In this document: positions 43,587 to 52,792 of the stretch, piece by piece | How positions within the stretch are numbered: position 1 is the stretch's first letter | Layout: the number at the start of each line of letters is the position of its first letter | Assembly: GCF_000716785.1 (NCBI RefSeq) | Contig: NZ_JNYY01000006.1 | Span: 372,001 to 436,000 of the forward strand | Direction: 5' to 3' | From: Amycolatopsis vancoresmycina | GTDB taxonomy: Bacteria > Actinomycetota > Actinomycetes > Mycobacteriales > Pseudonocardiaceae | DNA: 64,000 nucleotides | Program-made: the position numbers and the translations under genes | Notes under the pieces: model-generated | What the model was told of the DNA's origin: nothing | The model's database searches: none | The model's input: the letters and a program-made list of their open reading frames with translations, nothing else

Positions 43587-44424
43587 CCGGCGAACCCTTC
43601 CACCAGGCGGCGGCCACCGCGACCGCGTCGAGCGAAGCCCCGACCTCGTGCACCCGGACACCCCAGGCGCCGGCCGCCGCGGCGAGCGCGGAGATCGCGG
43701 CCGTGGCGTCCTCGCGGCCGTCCGGCGGGCGGGGCGTACCGTCCTTTTCGGACAGCAGGCGGCCGAGGAACCGTTTCCGGGAGGCCCCGACGAGCACCGG
43801 GAAACCAAGCGACAGCAGCGAATCGAGGCCGCGCAGCAACGCCCAGTCGTGCTCGGCGTTCTTCGCGAAGCCGAGCCCGGGGTCGAGCACGATCGCGCTT
43901 TCGGCGACGCCCGCCGCCAGTGCTTCGTCCACTCTGGACAGCAGCTCGGCGCGGACGTCCGCCACCACGTCGTCGTACTTCGCGAGCGCCTGCATGTCCT
44001 TGCTGTGCCCGCGCCAGTGCATCAGCACCCACGGCACACCGCTCTCGGCCGCGACGCGCGCCATGTCGCGATCGGCCAGGCCGCCGGAGACGTCGTTGAT
44101 CACCTTCGCCCCGGCGTCGAGCGCCGCGGCGGCGACGGTCGCCCGGGTGGTGTCGACCGACAGGTGGATGCCTTCGCCGGCGAGCGTCCGGATGACGGGC
44201 AGGACGCGCCGCAGTTCCGTTTCGGCGTCCACCCTGGCCGCCCCCGGCCGGGTCGACTCGCCGCCGACGTCGATCAGGTCGGCCCCGCGCGCCCACATTT
44301 CCCGGGCGTGCTCCAGCGCCTGGTCGAGCCCGAGGTACCGGCCACCGTCCGAAAAGGAATCCGGCGTCACGTTCAGCACGCCCATCACGACGCACCGGCC
44401 GGGAGCGGGAAGCCCCTCGCTCAC
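43579..44424 (-). CDS. folP: Dihydropteroate synthase
   Basis: FolP (281 aa) joins hydroxymethyldihydropterin pyrophosphate to p-aminobenzoate and is the sulfonamide target. Loop 1 is GVLNVTPDSFSDGG, loop 2 is ESTRPGA, and the C-terminal signatures are LDPGLGFAKN and GASRKRFLG. It starts at GTG 44424, overlapping folE by 4 bp. Confidence 0.97.
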   Translation of the reverse strand: MSEGLPAPGRCVVMGVLNVTPDSFSDGGRYLGLDQALEHAREMWARGADLIDVGGESTRPGAARVDAETELRRVLPVIRTLAGEGIHLSVDTTRATVAAAALDAGAKVINDVSGGLADRDMARVAAESGVPWVLMHWRGHSKDMQALAKYDDVVADVRAELLSRVDEALAAGVAESAIVLDPGLGFAKNAEHDWALLRGLDSLLSLGFPVLVGASRKRFLGRLLSEKDGTPRPPDGREDATAAISALAAAAGAWGVRVHEVGASLDAVAVAAAWWKGSPDV

Positions 44425-45026
44425 CGGCGCGCCTTGATGAGGTCGAGCGCCTCCGCCCGCGAAGTGGCGGAGTTCTTGAACTGCCCCCGCACGGCGGAGG
44501 TGGTGGTGCGCGCGCCCGGCTTGCGGATGCCGCGCATGGCCATGCAGAGGTGCTCGGCCTCGATCACCACGATCACCCCGCGCGGCTCCAGCTTCCGCAC
44601 GATCGCGTCGGCCACCTGCGACGTCAGGCGCTCTTGGACCTGCGGGCGCTTGGCGTAGAGGTCGACGACCCGGGCGAGCTTCGAGAGCCCGGTGACCTTC
44701 CCGGCGGCGTTCGGGATGTACCCGACGTGCGCGACGCCGTGGAACGGCACCAGGTGGTGCTCGCAGCTGCTGTACATCGGGATGTCCGTGACCAGCACGA
44801 GTTCCTCGTGGGACTCGTCGAACGTCTTGTCCAGCACCGAGTCCGGCTCGGTGTACAGGCCCGAGAACATCTCGCGGTACGCGCGGGCGACCCGGGCGGG
44901 GGTGTCCTTCAGACCGTCCCGCTCCGGGTCTTCACCGCACGCCAGAAGAAGCTCGCGGATCGCCTTCTCCGCCCGGTCGTGGTCGAAGACCGGGCGGTCG
45001 GCGTCACTGGGGCTTGTCTGGTCCAT
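44421..45026 (-). CDS. folE: GTP cyclohydrolase I
   Basis: FolE (201 aa) converts GTP to dihydroneopterin triphosphate, the first folate step. The zinc ligands are in SSCEHHLVPF and EHLCMAMRG. The start at ATG 45026 lies 23 bp inside the end of ftsH, so folate synthesis is transcriptionally tied to the FtsH protease. This matches the mycobacterial order. Confidence 0.96.
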   Translation of the reverse strand: MDQTSPSDADRPVFDHDRAEKAIRELLLACGEDPERDGLKDTPARVARAYREMFSGLYTEPDSVLDKTFDESHEELVLVTDIPMYSSCEHHLVPFHGVAHVGYIPNAAGKVTGLSKLARVVDLYAKRPQVQERLTSQVADAIVRKLEPRGVIVVIEAEHLCMAMRGIRKPGARTTTSAVRGQFKNSATSRAEALDLIKARR

Positions 45027-47415
45027 CCACGTCACGACGTTCTCCCTCGTTCTGCTGGTTGCCCGCCTGATCGGCGAACCAGCCGTGCTCACGAGGGCGT
45101 TCTTCACCACCGGGCCGCCACGACTGGCCCGGCTGACCGCCCGGCGAGGTCGCGGGCGTCCAGCCCGGAGGGGCACCGTAGTTCGGCGGGCCGCTCTGGC
45201 CGGCCGCGCTGCCCGGGTAGTTGCCGCCGGGCTGCTGGCCGCTGCCGTACGTCTGCGGCCAGTGCGCCGTTCCGTTGGGGCCGCCGTTCGGCGCGCCGTA
45301 GGGACGGCCGCCGTTCGGGTAGGCACCCGGCGGGGCGTACGGGTTCGCGTTCGGGTCGACCGGCGACGGGTACGGCGGGCCACCGGGCAGGTCGCCCGCG
45401 CCCTGGGCGGTGCCGACCGGGGTCGGCTCCGGCTTCAGGACCGGCTTCTCCTTCTCCGGCGGCGGCCACGGCTCACCGCGCTCCATCGCCAGCTCGCCCG
45501 GGGTCTTGATCGGCGGCTTGTCCGACGGCGTCCGCTCACCGAACTCGTTGAACACGGTGATGTGCGGCCGCTTCTCGACCGTCGCGAAGATCCGCTCCAG
45601 GTCCTTGCGGGTCAGCGTCTCCTTCTCCAGGAGCTCGATGACCAGCTCGTCGAGCACGTCGCGGTAGGTGTTGAGCACGTGCCACGCCTCGGTGTGCGCC
45701 GTCTCGATGAGCTTGCGCACCTCCTCGTCGATCTCGTGCGCCACTTCCAGCGAGTAGTCCGCCTGACGGCCGGCCGAGCGGCCCAGGAACGGGTCGCCCT
45801 GCTCCTGGCCGTACTTGACCGCGCCGAGCCGGGCGCTCATGCCGTACTCGGTGACCATCGCGCGGGCGATCTTCGTCGCCTGCTCGATGTCCGAGGACGC
45901 GCCGGTGGTGGGCTCGTGGAAGACGAGCTCCTCCGCCGTGCGGCCACCCATCGCGAAGACCAGCCGCCCGATCATCTCGGAGCGGGTCATCAGGTCCTTG
46001 TCGTCCTCCGGGACGAGCAGCGCGTGCCCGCCCGTCCGGCCGCGCGGCAGGATGGTCAGCTTGTAGACCGGTTCGATGTCCGGCATCGCCCACGCGGCGA
46101 GCGCGTGCCCGCCCTCGTGGTAGGCCGTGATCTTCTTCTCCTTCTCGGAGATGATCCGGCTCTTGCGCGCCGGGCCGCCGACGACGCGGTCTACCGACTC
46201 CTCCAGCGCCGCGTCGGTGATCACGTGCCCGTTCTGGCGGGCGGTGAGCAGCGCGGCCTCGTTGAGCACGTTCGCCAGGTCCGCGCCGGACATGCCGACC
46301 GTGCGCTTGGCCAGGCTGGACAGGTCCGTGCCCTGGGCGATCGGCTTGCCCTTGGCGTGCACCTCGAGGATCGCCTTGCGGCCGCGCAGGTCGGGCGCGG
46401 ACACCGGGATCTGCCGGTCGAACCGGCCGGGACGCAGCAGCGCCGGGTCGAGGATGTCGGGCCGGTTGGTGGCCGCGATCAGGATGATGCCGCCGCGGGC
46501 GTCGAAGCCGTCCATCTCGACGAGCAGCTGGTTCAGGGTCTGCTCGCGCTCGTCGTGCCCGCCGCCGAGGCCGGCGCCGCGCTGGCGGCCGACCGCGTCG
46601 ATCTCGTCGACGAAGATGATGCACGGCGCGTTCTGCTTGGCCTGTTCGAACAGGTCACGCACGCGGGAGGCACCGACACCGACGAACATCTCGACGAAGT
46701 CCGAGCCGGAGATCGTGTAGAACGGCACGCCCGCCTCGCCGGCGACGGCTCGCGCGAGCAGCGTCTTACCGGTACCCGGCGGCCCGTAGAGCAGCACGCC
46801 CTTCGGGATCTTCGCGCCGAGCGCCTGGTAGCGCGCCGGGTTCTGCAGGAAGTCCTTGATCTCGTACAGCTCTTCGACGGCCTCGTCGGCGCCCGCGACG
46901 TCCCCGAAGGTCGTCTTGGGCATGTCCTTGTTCAGCTGCTTGGCCTTGGACTTGCCGAAGTTGAGGACGCGGTTGCCGCCGCCCTGCGCGTTGTTCATCA
47001 TCCACATCAGCAGGCCCAGCACGAGGGCGAGCGGGATGGCGAAGATGAGGATCTGCGTCAGCACGCCCTGCTGGGTCACCTTGGTGGTGAACTTGATCGG
47101 CTGGCCGCCCGCCTTCGCCGCGATCAACGAGTCGTAGATCGGGCGGGTGGCGTCCGCCGGGTACTGCGAAATGATCTGGGTGACCTGCTGGCCCTCGACG
47201 TCGATCGGCTTGGCCAGCAGCAGCTTGAGCTGCTGTTCCTTGTCCTCGAGGCTGGCTTCCTTGACGTTGTTCGAGGTGATCTGGGAGTTCGCCACCGAGA
47301 TGGGTGCCTGGGTGTACCCACGATCACTGTCGAAGATCGTGTTGTACGCGAACAACGCCAGCAACCCCGCGACGATCCACAGCAGTGGGTTCCTGAGCAC
47401 GCTCTTCCGGTTCAT
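45004..47415 (-). CDS. ftsH: ATP-dependent zinc metalloprotease FtsH
   Basis: FtsH (803 aa) degrades membrane and some cytoplasmic proteins. Two N-terminal transmembrane helices flank an extracytoplasmic domain. The AAA module has Walker A GPPGTGKT and Walker B IIFVDEID, with SRH NRPDILDPALLRPGRFDR. The zinc protease site is HEGGH, with a downstream Asp ligand region near EPTTGASSDIEQ. The last 130 residues are Pro/Gly/Asn-rich and disordered, as in other actinobacteria. The gene starts at ATG 47415 after GGGAGGG. A TTGTCA/TATCAC promoter candidate lies about 85 bp upstream. Confidence 0.97.
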   Translation of the reverse strand: MNRKSVLRNPLLWIVAGLLALFAYNTIFDSDRGYTQAPISVANSQITSNNVKEASLEDKEQQLKLLLAKPIDVEGQQVTQIISQYPADATRPIYDSLIAAKAGGQPIKFTTKVTQQGVLTQILIFAIPLALVLGLLMWMMNNAQGGGNRVLNFGKSKAKQLNKDMPKTTFGDVAGADEAVEELYEIKDFLQNPARYQALGAKIPKGVLLYGPPGTGKTLLARAVAGEAGVPFYTISGSDFVEMFVGVGASRVRDLFEQAKQNAPCIIFVDEIDAVGRQRGAGLGGGHDEREQTLNQLLVEMDGFDARGGIILIAATNRPDILDPALLRPGRFDRQIPVSAPDLRGRKAILEVHAKGKPIAQGTDLSSLAKRTVGMSGADLANVLNEAALLTARQNGHVITDAALEESVDRVVGGPARKSRIISEKEKKITAYHEGGHALAAWAMPDIEPVYKLTILPRGRTGGHALLVPEDDKDLMTRSEMIGRLVFAMGGRTAEELVFHEPTTGASSDIEQATKIARAMVTEYGMSARLGAVKYGQEQGDPFLGRSAGRQADYSLEVAHEIDEEVRKLIETAHTEAWHVLNTYRDVLDELVIELLEKETLTRKDLERIFATVEKRPHITVFNEFGERTPSDKPPIKTPGELAMERGEPWPPPEKEKPVLKPEPTPVGTAQGAGDLPGGPPYPSPVDPNANPYAPPGAYPNGGRPYGAPNGGPNGTAHWPQTYGSGQQPGGNYPGSAAGQSGPPNYGAPPGWTPATSPGGQPGQSWRPGGEERPREHGWFADQAGNQQNEGERRDVDGPDKPQ

Positions 47416-47601
47416 ACGACTCGGCCCTGGTGGCCTCGACCCTCCCTGGTTGGGCGGCTCCTGTGATACCCGCCATCACGATCTTGACAACCCGTGGTGC
47501 CTGGACACCTGCCCATCAGGGTACCGCCCGCTGCCGCGTTCATCCCCTGTGAGCCTCTCGCAGGTCAACGGGCGATACCGCGCCCGGGTTCCCGGGCCAC
47601 G

Positions 47602-48429
47602 CTAGCGCGTGCCGTCGGACACACTGCCCACCATCTCGCCGAGGCGGGTGCGCAGCGTCTTCGGGTCCGCCGGCGCCACGGTCACCCACTCGCGCCCGTC
47701 CGTCCCGGCCCGGGAAAGGCTCAGGTAACGCCCGGTTGCGGTGTCGAACCAGCCCAGCACGCGGGACCGCTGCCTGGCCCCGACCGGCGAACGGCTGTTC
47801 GCTGCCAGCTGACCGCCGCGCTGCCGGGGCTGCCCGGCGATGCGGCCGTATGCCTCCCGCGGATCGACGGCGAGGCGTTCGCTCAACGGCGTCCGCCGCG
47901 CCCGCCCCCGCCGCTTGTCGTCCTCTTCGCCCGGCCCGGACGGCGAGGAGACCGGCACCCGGATCGGTGCGGTGCGCAGGGCCTCGTCCAGCGGGAGGGT
48001 GACCGACGCCTCGCTGCCGCGCGGCGCGGCCGGCAGCACCCCGACGACCGCCGAGACCAGCCCGTCCGGCGGGACGTCACGCAGCCAGATGCCGTCCGCG
48101 TCCTGGACCGCGAGCACGCCCTTGGTTTCGTCGGCCGCCGCGAGCACGCCGACGGTCGGCGCTTCGAACTGGGGGATGTGCAGCGCGTCGATGGTCAGCG
48201 GCGCGAAGGCCAGCAGGTGCAGGGCGTCCTCGATCGGCGGCGCCGGCCTGCCCCGCGGGTCGCGGATGCCGCGCGCCTTCAGCTCGACGTCGGCGCGGTG
48301 GCGCAGCGAGACGCGCTCGTCCTCGGTGGCGCCGTGCGACCGGATGAGGAGCGGGTACGGCAGCTCGCCGACCTGCGCCGACTCCCACAGGAAGTCGAAC
48401 GCCAGCGGCGAGAAGAACTCTTGCATCAT
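47602..48429 (-). CDS. EspG-family ESX secretion-associated protein (copy 1)
   Basis: This 275-aa protein resembles EspG, the cytosolic chaperone that binds PE-PPE pairs for type VII export. It opens with LAFDFLWESAQVGELPYPLLIRSHG and ends with RVLGWFDTATGRYLSLSRAG and VTVAPADPKTLRTRLGEMV. It is a clear paralogue of the next upstream gene (48526-49287). Starts at 48429 or 48426 are both possible. It lies in the ftsH-hpt interval. Confidence 0.85.
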   Translation of the reverse strand: MMQEFFSPLAFDFLWESAQVGELPYPLLIRSHGATEDERVSLRHRADVELKARGIRDPRGRPAPPIEDALHLLAFAPLTIDALHIPQFEAPTVGVLAAADETKGVLAVQDADGIWLRDVPPDGLVSAVVGVLPAAPRGSEASVTLPLDEALRTAPIRVPVSSPSGPGEEDDKRRGRARRTPLSERLAVDPREAYGRIAGQPRQRGGQLAANSRSPVGARQRSRVLGWFDTATGRYLSLSRAGTDGREWVTVAPADPKTLRTRLGEMVGSVSDGTR

Positions 48430-48525
48430 CACTCTCCCGGATCGGACTCTTGCCCAGCGTAGCCCGCACCCCCGACAAAACCGGACCGCTCCGGGCCGGG
48501 CTGGGCACGTCCGAAGAGCCGGGAC

Positions 48526-49287
48526 TCAGACCGCGGTGGTCGTCGCGGCGCCCGCGAGCATCTCGCCGAGGCGGTGGCGCAGCGTGGCGGCGTCGGCGGG
48601 GGCGATCGTGATCCAGTCCCGCCCGTCGCGGCCGCGGCTGGACTGGGCGAGGTAGCGGCCGGACTCGGTGTCGAACCAGCTCAGGACCGGCGTGCGGGTG
48701 CGCCCGCCCAGCCGGGTGCGGGCGTTGGCGCCGATCTGGCCGCCGCGGAGCCGGGGCTGGGCGAACAGCCGGGCCAGCGCCTTGCGGTCGTCGTCGGCCG
48801 ACGCACGGCCGTCCGGGACACCGGGACCGCCGGGCAGCTGGTCCTGCGGCACGGTGACCGACTTCTCGGTGCCGCGCGGACCGCCGGGGAGCAGCGAGAC
48901 GATCGCGCTCGCGAGCCCGTCGGCCGGGCACGGCTGCAGGTGCAGGCCGCGGGTGTCCTGCACGGCCAGCAGGCCCTGGCCGCCCAGCACGCCGGCGACC
49001 GAGAGCAGGGGCTCGGCGTCCGGGGCGATCAGCTGGACGGCGTCCAGGCTGAGCTCCGGGGCCGCCAGCACACCGAACCAGTCCTCGATGTGCGGCTCCG
49101 GCCGGCCGCGGCCGTCGGCGAGGCCGCGCGCGGCGAGCCCCTCCAGCGTGCGGCGGCGCAGCAGCGCCCGCTCGTCGACGGTCGCGCCGTGCGAACGGAT
49201 CTTGAACGGGTACGGCAGCTCGCCCAGCCCGGCGGACTCCCACAGGAAGTCCACCTCGGCCGGGGTGAGCAGCTCAGCGTTCGGCAT
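48526..49287 (-). CDS. EspG-family ESX secretion-associated protein (copy 2)
   Basis: This is a 253-aa EspG-like protein. It shares FLWESAGLGELPYPFKIRSHG and the C-terminal pattern VLSWFDTESGRYLAQSSRG/ITIAPADAATLRHRLGEML with copy 1. It is the nearest downstream neighbour of the PPE-like gene and is the best candidate chaperone for it. A GGAGG ribosome-binding site precedes the ATG at 49287. Confidence 0.87.
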   Translation of the reverse strand: MPNAELLTPAEVDFLWESAGLGELPYPFKIRSHGATVDERALLRRRTLEGLAARGLADGRGRPEPHIEDWFGVLAAPELSLDAVQLIAPDAEPLLSVAGVLGGQGLLAVQDTRGLHLQPCPADGLASAIVSLLPGGPRGTEKSVTVPQDQLPGGPGVPDGRASADDDRKALARLFAQPRLRGGQIGANARTRLGGRTRTPVLSWFDTESGRYLAQSSRGRDGRDWITIAPADAATLRHRLGEMLAGAATTTAV

Positions 49288-49347
49288 CGAGCCACCCCCA
49301 GGAGGAACCGGGCCGGGCACGCGCGCGGCGTGCCCGGCCCGAACGGA

Positions 49348-50745
49348 TCAGCGGTCTTCGTCGTCCCCGGACCACGCGCCGATGACCGGCGGCGGGGTCG
49401 CCTGGTTCGCGCCGAAGGCCTCGTCCGGGTCCGCCTCGATGAGGAAGGACGCGTGCGTGTGCTCCTCGTCCTGCTCGCCCTGCGCACCGTGCGGGGCCAT
49501 GCCGCCCATGCCCGGGTTCATCGGCGGCGGCGTCTGGCCGCCGATGGTGCCCGCCGGCGAGACGACACCCGGCTGCGGCCCCTGCGCCGAAGCGGCGCTC
49601 TGGCCCTTGCCCTCGGCCGAGGCCAGGGTGGTGTCGTCCTTCGCCTTCGCGCCGGACTTGCTGCCCGCGCCCAGCGCCCGCGACGCCAGCGCGCCGAGGC
49701 CGCCGACCGCGCCGCCGAGCCCGAGGCCCATGCCGATCTTGCCGAGCGGGTTGCTGCCGCTGTGCTGGCCGCTGCCCGCGCCGACGGTGCCCGCGCCGGT
49801 GGCCGTCCCGGCCCCGGTGACCGAGCCGCCTGCCGCGTCGCTGCCGAGCACCGCCGCGTCCTGGCCGAAGCCGGCCGCAGCCGGGACGCCGCCGTGGGCG
49901 CCGTTCGGGCCGACGACACCGGCGTGCTGCGCGCCGAACGCGCCGCCGTGGCCGCCGAAGCCCGCGCCGCCGGAGGCGAAGATCGCGTCGCCCGCGCCGG
50001 GCAGCGCGTCGACCGGGCCGGTGCTGCCGACGGTGTTCACCGCGTTGAACGAGATGGAGTTGTGCGACGCCGTCGGCTTCATGCCCAGCGACTCCGGGCC
50101 GAAGCTCGGGGTCGAGTTGTCGACCTCCTTCATCGCCTGCGTGTAGGCGTTGAAGAAGGCGACCTGCTGCGCCTTGACGTCGTTGGCCGCGTCCGCCTGC
50201 GCCTTCTGGTCGGCGACCAGCGCCGCCGGACCGCCGGCCAGCGCGGCCGCCATGGCCTGCTTGGGGTCGTAGTCCTTCGGGGCCGGCATCTTCTTGACCT
50301 CGGCGGCCGCCGCGGCCTGCCGGGCGAGCCGGTCGGACATCGTGTGCGCGGCGTCGGACGCCTGCGAACCGGAGTTCGCGATCGCCACCAGCGCACCCTG
50401 CGCACCCGCGGCGCCGCGGCCGACCCAGGCGTTGCCCAGCTCGGCGATCGCGTTGTACAGGTGGTCGGACGCCTGCTTCAGCTCGCTGCCGTGGTGCGCC
50501 CAGGCGTGCCCGGTCGCCTCGGCGGTGCCGGGGTCGTTGTTGTTGACCGCGCCGGCGTAGAGCTGCTGGCTCTCCTGCGCGTTCCAGTTCGGCGGGTTGG
50601 CGATCGCGCGGTCGCTGCCCATGTCGAAGCCGCCGGCGCTGCCGCGGGCGTTGTCGACGATGTTCTGCGAAGCCGCGTTGTCGCCGAGCGGGACCAGCGA
50701 ACCCGGGTCGGTCGTGCCCGGCTGGTCGGTGTTCTTCGGAGCCAT
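49348..50745 (-). CDS. PPE-like type VII secretion substrate
   Basis: This 465-aa protein has an N-terminal helical domain with NPPNWNAQ near residue 50, which recalls the PPE motif. A long Ala/Gly-rich tail (GGAGFGGHGGAFGAQHAG, MGLGLGGAVGGLGALASRALG) follows, and the C-terminus is acidic. The helical region contains GNAWVGRGAAGAQ, a WxG-like turn. It lies directly downstream of a small PE-like gene and upstream of two EspG-like genes, a full PE-PPE-EspG set. No ESX core components are present in the window. Confidence 0.82.
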   Translation of the reverse strand: MAPKNTDQPGTTDPGSLVPLGDNAASQNIVDNARGSAGGFDMGSDRAIANPPNWNAQESQQLYAGAVNNNDPGTAEATGHAWAHHGSELKQASDHLYNAIAELGNAWVGRGAAGAQGALVAIANSGSQASDAAHTMSDRLARQAAAAAEVKKMPAPKDYDPKQAMAAALAGGPAALVADQKAQADAANDVKAQQVAFFNAYTQAMKEVDNSTPSFGPESLGMKPTASHNSISFNAVNTVGSTGPVDALPGAGDAIFASGGAGFGGHGGAFGAQHAGVVGPNGAHGGVPAAAGFGQDAAVLGSDAAGGSVTGAGTATGAGTVGAGSGQHSGSNPLGKIGMGLGLGGAVGGLGALASRALGAGSKSGAKAKDDTTLASAEGKGQSAASAQGPQPGVVSPAGTIGGQTPPPMNPGMGGMAPHGAQGEQDEEHTHASFLIEADPDEAFGANQATPPPVIGAWSGDDEDR

Positions 50746-50767
50746 GACTACGAGTTCCCCTCTGGAC

Positions 50768-51133
50768 TCAGGCGTTGCGGAACGGGTCGGCCGCGGCCTG
50801 GTCGATCTCGTGGTACCGGGACATCGCCGTGACGATGCCCTCTTCGGCGGCGGAGTACTGGTCGAGCAGGTTCTGCAGGGCGGCGGCGTAGGAGTCGCCG
50901 CCGCCGTCCGCGCGCTGGACGAACTTCGCGGCCATCGCGTTGCCGACCGGGTTGTCCCCGAGCTTCGGCGGCTGCGCGAGCGTGCCCGCGCCGCTGAGCA
51001 GGGCCTCGACCGCGTCCTTGCCGGTGCGGATCTTGTTCAGCACGGTCTGCGCGGCGTCGGGGTCGATCCCGACCTGACCCGCCGCGGCCGCGGCCTTGAA
51101 GGCGTTCGCGTCGGCAGCGCTGCTGTTCCCCAT
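50768..51133 (-). CDS. PE-like small type VII secretion substrate
   Basis: This 121-aa helical, cysteine-free protein probably pairs with the following PPE-like protein. Two type VII signal motifs of the form YxxxD/E are visible: YSAAE at residues 93-97 and YHEID at 107-111. It starts at ATG 51133 after GAGAG, and its stop is 22 bp upstream of the PPE-like gene. Confidence 0.78.
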   Translation of the reverse strand: MGNSSAADANAFKAAAAAGQVGIDPDAAQTVLNKIRTGKDAVEALLSGAGTLAQPPKLGDNPVGNAMAAKFVQRADGGGDSYAAALQNLLDQYSAAEEGIVTAMSRYHEIDQAAADPFRNA

Positions 51134-51277
51134 CTGAGCTCTCTCCCGTTCCCCCGACCCGGTCACCGCGGGCACGAATGGTCTTCGCATAGGTTAACGC
51201 ACGTGATCAGAGCCTATGACGCAAACTTCGTGCCCGGGGTTCCGCGAATCCGGTGGTTGCGGTGAACGGTCGGTGAA

Positions 51278-51829
51278 CTACGCCGTGTAGACCTTCGGGT
51301 CCAGCGTCCCGATGTAGGGCAGGTCCCGGTACCGCTCGGCGTAGTCGAGGCCGTAGCCGACGACGAACTCGTTCGGGATGTCGAAGCCGATGTACTTCAC
51401 CGGCACGTCCACCTTCACCGCTTCCGGCTTGCGCAGCAGCGAAACCACCTCGAGCGACGCGGGGTTGCGGCTCGCGAGGTTCTTCAGCAGCCACGACAGC
51501 GTCAGGCCGGAGTCGACGATGTCCTCGACGATCAGCACGTCCCGGCCCGCGATGTCGCGGTCGAGGTCCTTCAGGATCCGCACGACACCCGACGACGAAG
51601 TCGCCGAGCCGTACGAGGACACGGCCATGAATTCCAGCTGCGTCGGCAGCGGCAGCGCGCGGGCGAAGTCGGTCATGAACATGACCGCGCCCTTCAGGAC
51701 GCCCACCAGCAGGAGTTCGCCCTGCCCGTTGGCCGGATAGTCGGCGGCGATCTGCTCCGACAGTTCCGCGATCTTGTCCTTGATCTGCTGCTCGGTGACG
51801 AGCACGGAGGCGATTTCGCCCTCGTACAC
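51278..51829 (-). CDS. hpt: Hypoxanthine phosphoribosyltransferase
   Basis: Hpt (183 aa) salvages hypoxanthine and guanine with PRPP. The PRPP-binding loop is VLIVEDIVDSGLTL, and the flexible loop region is VSSYGSATSSSG. The base-specificity region is PNEFVVGYGLDYAERYRDLPYIG. It starts at GTG 51829, 3 bp after the tilS stop. The tilS-hpt-ftsH order is widely conserved. Confidence 0.96.
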   Translation of the reverse strand: MYEGEIASVLVTEQQIKDKIAELSEQIAADYPANGQGELLLVGVLKGAVMFMTDFARALPLPTQLEFMAVSSYGSATSSSGVVRILKDLDRDIAGRDVLIVEDIVDSGLTLSWLLKNLASRNPASLEVVSLLRKPEAVKVDVPVKYIGFDIPNEFVVGYGLDYAERYRDLPYIGTLDPKVYTA

Positions 51830-51832
51830 GGG

Positions 51833-52792
51833 TCATTCTCCTCGTGTGGTGGGTTGGGAGGTGAGGCAGAGCCTGCCACGGCACCGGCTCGCCTCCAAGT
51901 TGCCGGGCAACCACACGCCGCCCTGACCACGCCACCGGGCGACGAGGTCGTCGACCGCCCGCAGGTGCGCGTCGGTGAGCTCGCGCACACCCGATTGCAG
52001 CAACCACCTGCGGAGAACCCGCCGGCGCAGTGCCGCGGGCTCCGCTTCGAGCACCGCGACTTCCAGCCCTTCGGGGCCGCCCGCGCGGGTGAAGATCAGG
52101 TCCGCGACTGTGTCCAGCGCCTCATTGTCTTCACGCAGCTGCGCCGCCGTCCGGGCGAGCGCGGCGGCGACTCCGCCGTTGAGGACATCTTCCAGCAACG
52201 GCAGGACTTCGGTGCGCAACCGGACGCGCGTGAACCGCGGTTCGGCGTTGTGCGGGTCGTCCCACGGCTCGACGCCGAGCTCGGCGCACGCGGCCCGGGT
52301 CGTCGCGCGCGGGACGGCGAGCAGCGGCCGTCCCCACGGCGGGTCGTGCGGCCGCATCCCCGCCACGCTGCGCGGGCCGGAGCCGCGGCCGAGCCCGAGC
52401 AGGACCGTTTCGGCCTGGTCGTCGAGGGTGTGGCCGAGCAGGACGAGCTCGTGCCCGGCCAGCGTCCGGTAGCGGGCGTTGCGCGCGGCGGCTTCCGGGC
52501 CGCCCCGGCCGGTGACGTCGGCCCGGCGCACCTCGGCTTCGTCGGCACCGAGGGCCTTCGCGGCGGCGGCCGCGTCGAGCGCGATCTTCGCCGAGCCCTC
52601 CTGCAGGCCGTGGTCGACGACCAGCGCGCGGACGACGTGCCCGCGGTGGTGCCCGACGTACGCGGCGGCCTCGGCCAGCGCCAGCGAGTCGGCGCCGCCG
52701 GAGACCGCGACGCACAGCTCGGGCGGGGCTTCGACGGCGTCCAGGAACCCGCGCACGGCCCGCCGGACGGCCGCGACCGCCGGCCCGGTCAT
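51833..52792 (-). CDS. tilS: tRNA(Ile)-lysidine synthase
   Basis: TilS (319 aa) adds lysine to C34 of the CAU-anticodon tRNA-Ile. The PP-loop is VSGGADSLALA, and further signatures are HTLDDQAET and RFTRVRLRTEVLP. The C-terminal domain is short. The ATG at 52792 overlaps the stop of the upstream protease gene (ATGA). Confidence 0.95.
   Translation of the reverse strand: MTGPAVAAVRRAVRGFLDAVEAPPELCVAVSGGADSLALAEAAAYVGHHRGHVVRALVVDHGLQEGSAKIALDAAAAAKALGADEAEVRRADVTGRGGPEAAARNARYRTLAGHELVLLGHTLDDQAETVLLGLGRGSGPRSVAGMRPHDPPWGRPLLAVPRATTRAACAELGVEPWDDPHNAEPRFTRVRLRTEVLPLLEDVLNGGVAAALARTAAQLREDNEALDTVADLIFTRAGGPEGLEVAVLEAEPAALRRRVLRRWLLQSGVRELTDAHLRAVDDLVARWRGQGGVWLPGNLEASRCRGRLCLTSQPTTRGE

Noticed and set aside
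44692..47466. Long open frame (about 920 codons) antisense to ftsH and folE
   Set aside because: It is a composition artefact opposite strongly conserved FtsH and FolE. No start context or motif supports it.
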